Origin: Diplolepis rosae
Lineage: Eukaryota > Arthropoda > Insecta > Hymenoptera > Diplolepididae
NCBI GenBank assembly: GCA_030998225.1
Contig: JAPYXD010000752.1
Span: forward strand, 16,570,501-16,634,500
DNA length: 64,000 bases
Direction of reading: 5' to 3'
Positions 1-9,608 of this stretch are shown piece by piece (the first letter of the stretch is position 1; each line of letters starts with the position of its first letter). A program made the position numbers and the translations under genes. The notes beneath the pieces were generated by a model that searched no databases, was not told the DNA's origin, and saw nothing but the letters and a program-made list of their open reading frames with translations.

Positions 1-2703
1 GATGTTGAGGGTAAATCTGGGGGTGGTTCTGGGGGTGGACGTTCTTCTCTAAAATCGTATTCATCGGAGTTTTCAGAATTCTCTATTTCTAATTTATCGA
101 ATTGCTCGTTGTCACTTTCATTTTCTTCGTTCTGGAAATTTTCTTGAATTTCTTCTTCTTTTTCATCTTCACTTGATAAGTCAGAATTTGATTCAGAATA
201 AATTTCTTCTTTTAATTGTTCGTCTTTATTTCCTTTAAAATGCTTCTTCTTCTTATTTTCTTCAGGCTTTTGCTTAACATCATAATCTAGATCAGAATCG
301 GATTCGTCTTCTGATTCCATAAATTTACGTTTCTTATCATTTTCATGTGATTTATTTATAACTTTTCGGGGTCTACCTCTTTTTTTAATTGGTTCCTGTA
401 ATTTTACTTGTTGAATAATTTTTCGTGGCCTTCCACGCTTCTTTTGTACTTTATTTAATGCTTCAACATTTCTTACTAATTTATTTTTTATATTATCTTC
501 ATTCTCATCCATATTTATATTCCTTGAATTTTTTAATTTACTCCTTGTTTGCACAGCGTAGCAATTATCTTTATTTTTTAATGAACCTGGAATTGAATCC
601 ATTACATATTTTAAGATTTGGGAAACAAATGTTTCCGAAATGTTTTTTCTTCCAATAAGTTTATAAAGAGCGTTTCCATTTTCTTCATTTTTCATTTTAT
701 TCGTTATCATATTAATTAACCTTTTATTAGTAATATTAAATAAATCTTCTTCGTTTAATTGTTCAATAGTTTCCTCAGTTCCATCAATTTCTTCTTCATA
801 AGTATTATCATAATAGCGTTTTTTATCATCAATATTGTCAAATATAGTTCCTTCATTTAATTTTTCAGTAGTTTCGTCATTATCTCCATAAATTGTTTCC
901 TTCTTTAAATCCTTAAAATCTAATTCAGTACAACATTCTTCATCATTATCATCATTATTTTTTAATAAATATTCTTCGTTTAAAAATTGTTTAGTTTCTT
1001 CAGTTCTATCGATTTTTCTTTCATTAATATCGTCATAATAGCTTTTTTTATTTTCAGTATTTCTATATAAAGTTCCTTTGTTCAATTGATCAGTTCCCTT
1101 ATAATTTTCATAAGTTTTCTCTTTTTTTATATCTCCATAATTCATGCCACTTTTACACTTTTCACTCTTATTATTTTTGAAAAAATGTCCCTCCTTTGTC
1201 GGTATTTGTTTGTTCCCTTTAAAATTACCAATATCAATATTTTCATTATCATTAATCTTATATTTAAATTTATAATAATTTCCTTGATTATCCTTATTTT
1301 TAATTAAATTTATCCCGTTCATTGTTTGTTCAGTTTCCCTTGGATTGTTCTCGTCAATTTTCCTTGATTGAGGTTTTTTCTCATATATTTTAAAATCTTC
1401 AGAATCATTTACAAATTTAATATTGTCAATTTCTTCTTCATTTAATTCTTCATTACAATAAAAGTTCATATGAGATGCTTCTTCTTCATCATCATCAGTT
1501 TTTGATCCTCTTGATATATTGTCTTCTTTGTTTAATTTTACTTGGGAGGTATTTACTTCCTCGTTATTGTCATTATCATTAATATTTTCAATATCAATAG
1601 GATTCCTTGATAAAGCATCAGCATTAACATTTGTTTTGCCTGCTTTATATATGACGTCAAAGTCGTATTCTGCCAGTTTCAATTTCCATCTTGTCACTCT
1701 TGAACAGGGATCTTTTGAATTTTGAAACCATACTAATGGCTTATGATCGGTAACTAAGGTGAATTTTCGTCCATAAAGATAGGGGCGGAAATAAGTTACA
1801 CAGTAGACAATAGCTAGGGCTTCTTTTTCGTATGTATCGTATTTTTTCTCATTCTCATTTAAAGATCGTGAAGCATAGGCTATGGGTTTATCTTTTCCAA
1901 TTTTTCCTTGGGAGAGAATTCCACCTATTGCATATCCTGATGCATCTGTTGTTAAAATAAAAGGTTTGGAAAAATCTGGTCTTTGCAGGAGTGGTTCTTC
2001 GCACAATTTTTCCTTCAGAGTGTCAAATGCTTCTTGTTGTTTATTCGTCCAGTTAAATTTCATGTCCTTTTTTAAAAGTTGATTCAATGGTGTTGCAATT
2101 TTAGAAAATCCTTCTATAAATCTTCTGTAGTAACCGGCAAGTCCTAAAAATTGTTTTATATTTTTAGGGTTTTTGGGTATTGGAAAATGTTTTACAGCTT
2201 CCAGTTTTTGAGGGTCTGGTCTAACTCCTTCCTTGTCTATTAAATGACCTAAATAAGCAACTTCTGGACGTAAAAATTCACATTTATCTGGCTGTAATTT
2301 TAGATTTGCTGCACTTAATCTTTCCATTAATTTGTTGAATTTTTCTTCGTGTTCTTCCAAAGAATTTGCGTATAAAACAATGTCATCTAGGTAGACAAAT
2401 AACTCAGTTCCTTGAAGACCTGTTAAAACTAAATCCATTAATCGCTGAAAGGTAGCTGGTGCATTTTTTAAACCAAATGGCATACGATCAAATTCATAAT
2501 GGCCGTAAGGAGTTGAAAAAGCTGTTTTATGTGAGTCTTCCGGACTCATTTTTATTTGATGAAATCCTGAAGCAAGGTCGAATACAGAAAAATATTGAGC
2601 TGATCCTAACTGGTCCAAAATATCAATAATATTTGGTAGAGGATATGAATCTCCAATTGTTTTTTCGTTAAGTTTGCGAAAATCGAGCACCATTCGCCAT
2701 TTT
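1..2703 (-). CDS. gypsy pol: reverse transcriptase, RNase H and AT-hook linker (partial, broken at its 5' end)
   Basis: The minus-strand frame from 2703 to base 1 is open for about 900 codons. Seen in order: KWRMVLDFRKLN (RT, about 2703-2665), the catalytic FVYLDD at about 2400-2383, AYLGHLID and GYYRRFI of the connection region (about 2250-2120), TTDASGYA of RNase H (about 1955) and NADALSRNP (about 1630-1605) at the RNase H end. About 530 residues then follow, rich in Asp, Glu, Asn and Lys, with two KKRGRPRK-type AT-hooks at about 452-367, before the frame leaves the window. Upstream, the residues joining RT to protease are interrupted by a TAA near 2779 and a frame change near 2730. The catalytic RT motif is intact, so this half may have decayed only recently. 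Confidence 0.85.
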
Positions 2704-2801
2704 TTATTTCCATGGGGAATCCAATTTTTTAGGTACTATCCAAACAGGCGTATTATATGGTGATTGGGAGGGTTTGATAATTTAATTATAGATCAATTCA
2801 A

Positions 2802-3716
2802 TTACTTGTCGTGAAATCTCTTCTTTATGTATTGGAGGGAATCTATATTGTTTTGAAAAATAGGTTGATCATCTGTTGTTGGAATGTTGTGTTGTAAAAC
2901 AGTTGTTGCTCCTAAAGGTTCTCCTGGTATGTGGAATTGATCTGCATATTTTTTAATCAAATTCTCAACATGTTTTTCTTCATTATTTAAATGATCCAAT
3001 CTTAATAATTCTTTGATATAATTTTCCCGATTTTTATTTGAAATGTTGAAAGATTGATAAGAATCCTGTACCTTTGGAATCTGGCTAATGAAATCGTTGA
3101 AAACGTGTTGTGAAAAATTGAATTCTCTAGTGTCTTCTAAATTTCTTTTTGTGTCAGTTTGATTTTCTTTGTGTATTGATATTTCTTCAAAATCGATCAA
3201 TTCAACAGTTGGTATGGTTAACTTTTGCGGTTGTGTATTTGTGTTAAATATTTTCATATACGCTTTATTATTGTTATTAGAAACAATTGCATTTCCTAAA
3301 TAAACTCCGTTGCATAAATGTAACCTTGGAATAAATCCTTGTTTTTGTTTCCTATTTTTAATTCTTACATAAAAATCTGAAATTGTTCTTGCTGGTATCA
3401 ATATTGTTTCTTCTATTTCAAAAGGATAAATTTCATTATTAATTTCGAGTTGTTTTTCTGCATAATTAATTCTTGCGTTGTTGTTTCTAAAAAATTCTGA
3501 ACCTAGTATACCATCATGTTCAATGGGTACTTCGTTAGGTATTATGTTGAGGGTGGTCAAGTAGCCGAAAATATTGATCGTTATTTGACCGAGTGTGAAT
3601 ACAGGGTGTTCATTTATATCTGTTAATTTTAGACATTCAAATTTATTTATTTTCACATTTGTTTTGACCGCTTTTTGTTTAATTAAATTTGATCCTGCTC
3701 CCTTGTCTATCATCAT
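2802..3716 (-). CDS. gypsy aspartic protease frame, active site altered
   Basis: A 304-residue frame overlaps the gag 3' end by 38 bases in a different frame, the usual gag-pro arrangement. Near its start is MIDKGAGSNLI, where retropepsins have Asp-Thr/Ser-Gly; here the middle residue is Lys. HDGILGSEFF, about 70 residues on, matches the hydrophobic-Leu-Gly flap-partner motif of gypsy proteases. The C-terminal third (about residues 180-290) is a charged spacer leading to RT. The expected continuation into the palm is lost because the last residues are read out of frame. In the family the enzyme cleaves Gag-Pol in particles; the Lys in the catalytic triplet argues this copy is dead. Confidence 0.75.
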   Translation of the reverse strand: MMIDKGAGSNLIKQKAVKTNVKINKFECLKLTDINEHPVFTLGQITINIFGYLTTLNIIPNEVPIEHDGILGSEFFRNNNARINYAEKQLEINNEIYPFEIEETILIPARTISDFYVRIKNRKQKQGFIPRLHLCNGVYLGNAIVSNNNNKAYMKIFNTNTQPQKLTIPTVELIDFEEISIHKENQTDTKRNLEDTREFNFSQHVFNDFISQIPKVQDSYQSFNISNKNRENYIKELLRLDHLNNEEKHVENLIKKYADQFHIPGEPLGATTVLQHNIPTTDDQPIFQNNIDSLQYIKKRFHDK

Positions 3717-3906
3717 TTGTATGGGGTTTTTTTAATCCTTCTGCAGATAAAATTATATGAGGAATTGCATTGTTTGTACTTAAGTTCACCTTTTCAGTTT
3801 TATTTTCCTTCAAATCAGGTGCATTCAATTGTTGATTCAAGCCCTCCTTTTGTGCACCCGTTCCAGGAAGGGCGTTGGAGTTTTCCTGTTTATTAAATTC
3901 TTGACT

Positions 3907-3946
<40 letters not shown>

Positions 3947-6108
3947 GTCAATTGTTGTTGTGGTGGGAATTGTTGATTAGTATTCACCTGTTTATTACAA
4001 TTTCTAGATGTGTGTCCTGGTGTATTACATGAATAACAAATAACTTCAAAATTTTGACCTGGATTTGGATTCTGATTAAAATTTGGATTCTGATTTCTAT
4101 TTTGATTGTAATTCATATTATAATTTGGTCTTTGGTTGAAATAAGGATTTTGATTGAAATTTCTGTTTTGGTTGATATTTTGACTTTGATTGAAATTTGA
4201 ATTTGGATTAAAATTTCTGTTAAAATTCGGATTTGGATTAAAGTTTCCATTTTGATTATTTTGATTAGCATTACGATACATATTTCGATTATTCCGATTA
4301 AAGTTTGAATTTTGGTTGAATCTATTTCCTTGGGGAAAATTAGGGTGGGTTGGGAAACTATTTACGTTTCTATAATCATTCCTACTTCCTTGTTGATTTA
4401 GACCTTGCATTTGGTATCTTTGTGAAGATCTCCCTTGAGTTCCCTGACCTAGCCTTTTCATCTCGTATTGATTACTTGGTCTGGTCCAGTTATTTCTAAA
4501 CTGATTTTCTTGTAGATTTGCATTCGGTAATTGTTGAAGAATTCGAAAACAGGCTGCTGCTGTATGACCTGTTTTTTGACAAATTTGAAATTTAATTGGT
4601 TCTTCTTGTGCTAAGTTAATTTTATTAGTTTTTGCAAATTCTCGATTACTATATGGAGATTTTTCAGGTTCTTGGAATAGTGAGTGTTGTTTATTTCCTC
4701 TTCTCAGTTCATTTCTTGCTGTTAAATTTCTTTCTTCTCGTATCGCCCTTTCTACTATTTCGTCAAATTTATCAGCTCTTCCTATTCGTATTTCTAATTC
4801 CGGTTTTAAACCTCGAAGAAAACAATCAATCACATCTCTTTCCAGATTTCCTCTAAATTCAGCGGCTTCTTTACCATTATTATTTTGTATATGGCATTCG
4901 AGGATTTCTGCTGCAATTTCCTGTATGCGTGTTGCGTAGGATAAAACACTTTCATTTTCCCACATATATATTCTACCTAAATCACCCTGTAGTTGGTATA
5001 CAGTTTTTGAAGGGGCAAAAATTGTTTTTAATTTTGAAATAAAGTCTTCTAAATTATTGTAATAATTTCCGATTATGCATCTTCTTGCTTCTCCTGTGAG
5101 TTTGCTTCTTAATAATTTTACCAAATTTCCTTCTGCATTTGGAACCATTTCTTTGGCTTCTTTGCAGGCTTCAATAAAAATAGTTAGCGGTACCTTACTT
5201 GATCCGTCGAAATAGGGAACTATCTCTAAAGCATCTCGTAAAGATACTTGTTGGTTTGTTGGTAAATTCATTTCGGTAGGTTGTGTTGGCAGATTATTAT
5301 CTTGTAAAATATTAATTACTGTTTCGCTGGGTGAATTATTTGTTGGATTTTTTTTATTGAGTTTTCTAGAAGTTGAATATGGATGCGAAAATTTTAATGA
5401 ATCAAGAGCCTGTTCAATATTTGCAGAGTTGTTTAGCGTAATTTGATTTATTTCTTCAGGTAAATTTTCTTGGACTTGTTCCGATTCTAAAAATTGATAG
5501 TTTGATATCGCTGATTGGGTGAAAGGTTCTGGGGTTCTATTTAATTGTGACTTAGTTGCAAATGGATCTACTAATTCGTATCTTTGTTGAGATGGGGCAA
5601 AAATTTTATCATTTGATGTATCACTAGAGTTTTCTTGTGGGCACAAGGTTCTATCGCACAAGGTAGAGTTTGCTGTAACACTTTCAAATATTGATTTTTC
5701 TCTTAGTGTTATATCCCCTACTGTATCTTCAAATGAACGGTTAAATTGTGGGGTATCGTTATACTTATCTCCGGCAATAATTATACTATTATTCGGCTTA
5801 ATAAAAGTTTTCAACTTATCGAAAAATGGACTCCTTGGATTTTTTACTTCGATAATTGATTTATTTGCAGTACTTGTTTCGGGATCAAAAATACTTCCTA
5901 CACTGATATCTAAAAGATCAGTTTGGTTTAAATTGGTTGACGTTTCTGAATATTGTGAATTTTTATCAGAGATTTCTCGAGTGTTTTGTTTTGGTTTGGG
6001 TGGGCCTTGCGAATTCTCTTCGATTTCTTTCGCTAAAATTGGATTATTTTTTGCTCGACTACGAGTTACAGTGCCCTTTTTACTGGTGTCTCGTGGCGGA
6101 ATCGACAT
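3679..6108 (-). CDS. gypsy Gag-like polyprotein
   Basis: This 809-residue frame has an unstructured Ser/Asn-rich N-terminal 270 residues, then a retrotransposon gag capsid domain (about 280-450; PYFDGSSKVPLTIFIEACKE at its start, FLRGLKPELEIRIG near its end). A basic Asn/Gln-rich tail follows. One zinc knuckle is perfect, CYSCNTPGHTSRNC, close to residue 690. An earlier one (ICQKTGHTAAAC) lacks its first Cys. Between them are repeated Asn-Phe-Asn units, and after them a glutamine run from TTG/CAA repeats at about 3902-3947. Function by family: particle assembly and RNA packaging. The frame is full length and uninterrupted, unlike the protease-RT junction. Confidence 0.85.
3902..3947. repeat. 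CAA/TTG triplet run coding poly-Gln in gag
   Basis: About 13 consecutive TTG triplets on the plus strand read as glutamine on the minus strand within gag. The run also creates an antisense leucine-rich ORF, which is a shadow. Confidence 0.85.
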
Positions 6109-6175
6109 CGATACTTTTCATATTATTTTTTTTTCTTGAAAAATGATTTACTAGGGTTTGATCCTATAAGTTTTT

Positions 6176-6811
6176 CTAGTGATCTTTGACTAATTTAACT
6201 TTATTTTTCCCTAAACTACGAATTTCTACTATTTTTGGCAAACAATTTTTATGAGTATTGTACGCAACAGTGGGTTCCTCTGTTTCCGTTTCAGATCCTG
6301 AATCTGATGATATATTGAAAATTTCGATATTTGAGTGATTTACCTTATCAGGGATAAAATCACTAACGTTCACTTCATGTTCCGAGTTAGAAGATATATT
6401 CAAAATTTCGATAATTGGGGATAGATTTTGTGGAATTTTATTATCGTCAGGAATAAAGTCACTTAAGTTCACTTCAGATTCTGAGTCAGAGGATATATTT
6501 AAAATTTCGATAATTGGGGGTAGATATTCAGAAATTTTATTTTCGGTTAATATTGATTTAGATTCGGGATTTTTCGATTCAGAGTTTTCTGGTTCTGGTT
6601 TGGTTATAGTTTTTTCAGTTTGATCTTTTTCAACCTTATGGGCAGATTTTGAAATTAATTTTTCTGTCTTTTCCAACAATCGTTCGAAAAAATTGGAAAA
6701 TTCGATATCGCTTTTAATTTCTTTAATTTTTATTTCTTGGGCAGATGTTTCCGGCTTAATTTTCCTTGCTCGAGGGCGTTTGAAAGTACGTTTTCGAGAT
6801 GGTAAAGGCAT
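6176..6811 (-). CDS. accessory ORF upstream of gag with three internal acidic repeats
   Basis: This 211-residue frame ends 67 bases before the gag start. I do not recognise its family. The first 18 residues are very basic (MPLPSRKRTFKRPRARKIKP). The second half contains three imperfect copies of a unit around IEILNISSDSESEVNLSDFI, about 40 residues apart. These resemble casein-kinase-2-type acidic serine clusters or SUMO-interaction-like hydrophobic patches followed by acid, but that reading is inference. Its place between the leader and gag, its codon use and its orientation say it belongs to the retrotransposon. No domain, membrane segment or signal peptide is visible. Confidence 0.55.
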   Translation of the reverse strand: MPLPSRKRTFKRPRARKIKPETSAQEIKIKEIKSDIEFSNFFERLLEKTEKLISKSAHKVEKDQTEKTITKPEPENSESKNPESKSILTENKISEYLPPIIEILNISSDSESEVNLSDFIPDDNKIPQNLSPIIEILNISSNSEHEVNVSDFIPDKVNHSNIEIFNISSDSGSETETEEPTVAYNTHKNCLPKIVEIRSLGKNKVKLVKDH

Positions 6812-6875
6812 GTGTTTCTCGTTGTTAATAAAATATAACTAAATATACTTTTACTTACAAACCGACTGAATTTTT

Positions 6876-7725
6876 TGTTACGTTTATTCTTATTTTAGCT
6901 ATGGTTTGATTCAATTTGACTTAAATGTTTATTTTCAAAAACTCGGAAAATGAATTAAAAATAAGAAATAGTGATAAAAATTTTTGTTTCAAAATTATTA
7001 TTATTATGGAATAAACAATGATAATAAATGTTTGATTTGGGATAAATTTCAATTCTGATTCAAAAAATTCTAGTTTGAGGATGGCTGAGCGTGTTACAAC
7101 TAGCCCTATTCAATATAACCCTCCTCGAGCGACTGGTTACGCTATGAGGGGTTAAATCCTCAAACAAATCTTTTAAATTTCAGTAATTGAAGTTTTAGGA
7201 TGAAATTTATTAAATTACTTCCAAATCTACTTTCGAGATTGTAATTTGAGGACGGCTGTACGTTTTACTGCTGGCCCTTGTTCAATATAATCCTCCTCGA
7301 GCGACTGGTTACGCTATGAGGGGTTATGGTCCTCTACAAATCTCAATCGCAGGGTTGAAATTAATTAAAAATAAATTATATCTTATTTGTTTGTGTCTGT
7401 GTTTTATATTTGTGTAGGATAAATTTCAATTCTGATTCAAAAAAATTCTAATTTGAGGATGGCTAAACATGTTACCGCCAGCCCTATTCAATATAACTCT
7501 CCTCGAGCGACTGGTTACGCTATGAGGGGCTAAATCCTCAAACAAATCTTTTAAATTTCAGTAATTGAAGTTTTAGGATGAAATTTATTAAATTACTTCC
7601 AAATCTACTTTCGAGATTGTAATTTGAGGACGGCTGTGCGTTTTACTGCTGGCCCTTGTTCAATATAATCCTCCTCGAGCGACTGGTTACGCTATGAGGG
7701 GTTATGGTCCTCTAAAAGAAGCCTC
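6876..7725. repeat. LTR-like or leader region with 378-bp duplication and four stem-loop units
   Basis: Four copies of an ~87-base unit start near 7076, 7249, 7455 and 7627. Each opens with GAGGAY and closes with the complementary RTCCTC, and has the shared core CTCGAGCGACTGGTTACGCT. Copies 1 and 3 resemble each other (AAATCCTC end), as do 2 and 4 (TGGTCCTC end), so 7040-7345 was duplicated as an A-B pair to 7418-7720. The left edge TGTTACG looks like an LTR terminus and lies just upstream of the retrotransposon's first ORF. No matching right LTR end is visible before the next feature. Confidence 0.6.
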
Positions 7726-7727
7726 AA

Positions 7728-7905
7728 AGTTATACTGCTTCACAATGGAAATGTGTTTGCGTCCATACTCGTTGGACATTCTGTTCGTTTAAAAGAGAGG
7801 TACGAGAATTTAGAATTCATTCTCGATAAAATCAAGTACGAATAAGGCTTGATGAAGCAATTTGTCAAAGCGTTACTAAAAGAAGGCAAATGTTTCAAAT
7901 ATATC
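7728..7905 (+). pseudogene. fragment 1 of a split, transposon-like conserved arthropod protein
   Basis: The plus-strand reading includes GHSVRLKERYENLEFILDKI, followed shortly by GLMKQFVKALLKEG and FKYI. I recognise the GLMKQFVKAL block from a widespread arthropod family of unnamed, probably transposon-encoded proteins; this is from memory. Intervening family sequence between the two blocks is missing, so the fragment has an internal deletion. It stops at 7905 where an LTR begins, and the reading resumes in frame at 14462 after the LTR's 5-bp target duplication. Confidence 0.5.
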
Positions 7906-7965
7906 TGTTACGTCCTGCGACACTCAAGTAGATTAGTCACTAATTGTTTTAAGTCAACGTCCATG

Positions 7966-9316
7966 TGTAACGTCCCAGTCACATACCTATAATAACATAT
8001 AATTGAGTTTCCCCGTTTTTGATCAATAAAGAAATCTGAACGATTTCTAAACTGAATCAGGGACGAGGATAACCAATAATAAAATTGAAGGAAATATTAA
8101 TATAATGGTCCTTTATTGAAAATTACAAGTGGAAATTCCCTAACTTGAATATGACTAACCTTAGTTAATTCTGAACCGACTGGAACCGAAGGCTGGAGCC
8201 ACTGATAATCCCTTTCTGCTGAATTCTCGTACTGGAAGTGGAAACTGGAGAACAACTTCAACGATGAACACCTCGACGTCGATTGTCACTCGATGTGGAA
8301 CTTAACTGACAACAGAACTTGACGATGGGAACTGACGATGTGTTGGACCTTCCGGGTCACAAGTCGAACTGGAACTGAAGAACTGGCCAACTGCCAACTG
8401 ACAACTGCTAACTGCTGACTGACTAACTGACTACTACTGAGACTACTGAGACTACTGAGACTACTCAGACTACTGAGACTACTGCGACTACTGAGACTAC
8501 TCAGACTACTGAGACTACTGCGACTACTGAGCTCGTCCTTAGAATCGGGCTCCTTAAATATCCTGGGGGTTGGTCATTTCACCCTATTTTATGATTTTGT
8601 TTTTCTCGAACTCGCCCCCTTTGATATTTTCTAATTTCAATAAATTTCATTTCTTGTCAGTTTAGTTCTTTTTCTTCTGAGTAGACGTGCTGTCAATCCG
8701 TGTATATGACATGATTCATTGATTCGGCTTCAGTGTGTATAAGAATTTCCATTTCGGTTTATTACCAATTCTGCTGCCTAATTTTGTTAGTCCCCAAATT
8801 CAATTTTCCTTTACGGCCCTTTTTATAGCATTTTTATAGCCTTATTTGTGTAGTGCCTCCCACGCAGTGTTAAATAGTAGGGATCACCCATGGAGTCTGC
8901 GTCTAGGCTTTTAACCTTTACTGAGCCTGCGTCGGAATTTTGGGACAATCGGTTGTGTATTTTGGATCAATACTTCCCGCATTCCTGAAGTCTACTTGTT
9001 GCTTCTGAATGACCCTCGTAAAATTGGGGTGCGATGACATCCCGCGGTGCATCTTCTGTTGTGTATCTCCATTTCCGGTGAGGGTGGAGATATTGATTTC
9101 TTACTTGGCGATTCTGAATACTATCTTCTGTGTTTACTTCTTCGTTTTCTCTTACAGTATTTTGATTTTTCCTCTCTGTAGATTTTTTCCAGTCGATTCT
9201 TTTTTCCTTAGTTAATTCAGTTACATACATTAATGGTAAAAGTTATATTCAAGTTTTACATAATATAAATATTAACATTCATTATATTTATAATTAAAAG
9301 GTCACAGGACGTGACA
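7966..9316. mobile_element. solo LTR (LTR-B), 1351 bp
   Basis: Starts TGTAACGTCCCAG and ends GGACGTGACA, with inverted-complementary tips. CATG flanks both sides (7962-7965 and 9317-9320), a 4-bp target duplication. It lies 60 bp inside LTR-A and is therefore younger. Inside are an AATAAA-containing stretch near 8024 and a tandem repeat block. No ORF of note belongs to it. Confidence 0.72.
8270..8535. repeat. GACTACTGA microsatellite and GGAACTGA-type minisatellite
   Basis: From 8418 to about 8530 the sequence is an imperfect tandem array of GAGACTACT/CAGACTACT 9-mers. The preceding 150 bases repeat GGAACTGA/GCCAACTGACAACTG-like units. It sits inside LTR-B. Confidence 0.8.
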
Positions 9317-9608
9317 CATGCGTTATAACTTAGGAATCTAGGCCTATTAACCGTAAGAACGATTGCGTAATTACTCGAAGAATCGCGAGAATATTTCCCC
9401 CATCTGTGAAGGGTTGAAAACAAATCAGGACGATTAAACCAATTCAGAAACACCCTTAAAGGTTCCCATCGAGTTGGTGGGTTGGCGAATACGCCTTACT
9501 TAATCTAAATAAACAAATCTCTATCTATTATATGACCTTTAACAGGATTAATAATTGAGATTTAATATTGCATCGACACTGTCACTCCCGTAAAACCAAT
9601 ATTATTAA

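Larger units (their letters stand above)
1..6875 (-). mobile_element. Ty3/gypsy-type LTR retrotransposon, truncated by the window edge
   Basis: On the minus strand the order is accessory ORF, gag with zinc knuckle, aspartic protease, reverse transcriptase, RNase H and a long charged linker; integrase would lie left of base 1. The inner edge of the 5' LTR is probably the TGTTACG at 6876-6882, because TGTTACG or TGTAACG also starts three other LTRs in the window. The copy is partly decayed: pol is separated from the protease frame by frame changes and a stop near 2735-2855, and the protease active-site triplet is altered. The long frame from 2703 to 1 is still open, so decay is recent or uneven. 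No 3' LTR or target duplication can be seen. Confidence 0.88.

Noticed and set aside
425..1307. Hydrophobic plus-strand ORFs suggesting membrane proteins
   Set aside because: Antisense to the open charged linker of the gypsy pol frame.
3829..4032. Leucine-rich ORF on the plus strand
   Set aside because: Antisense shadow of the gag poly-Gln tract.
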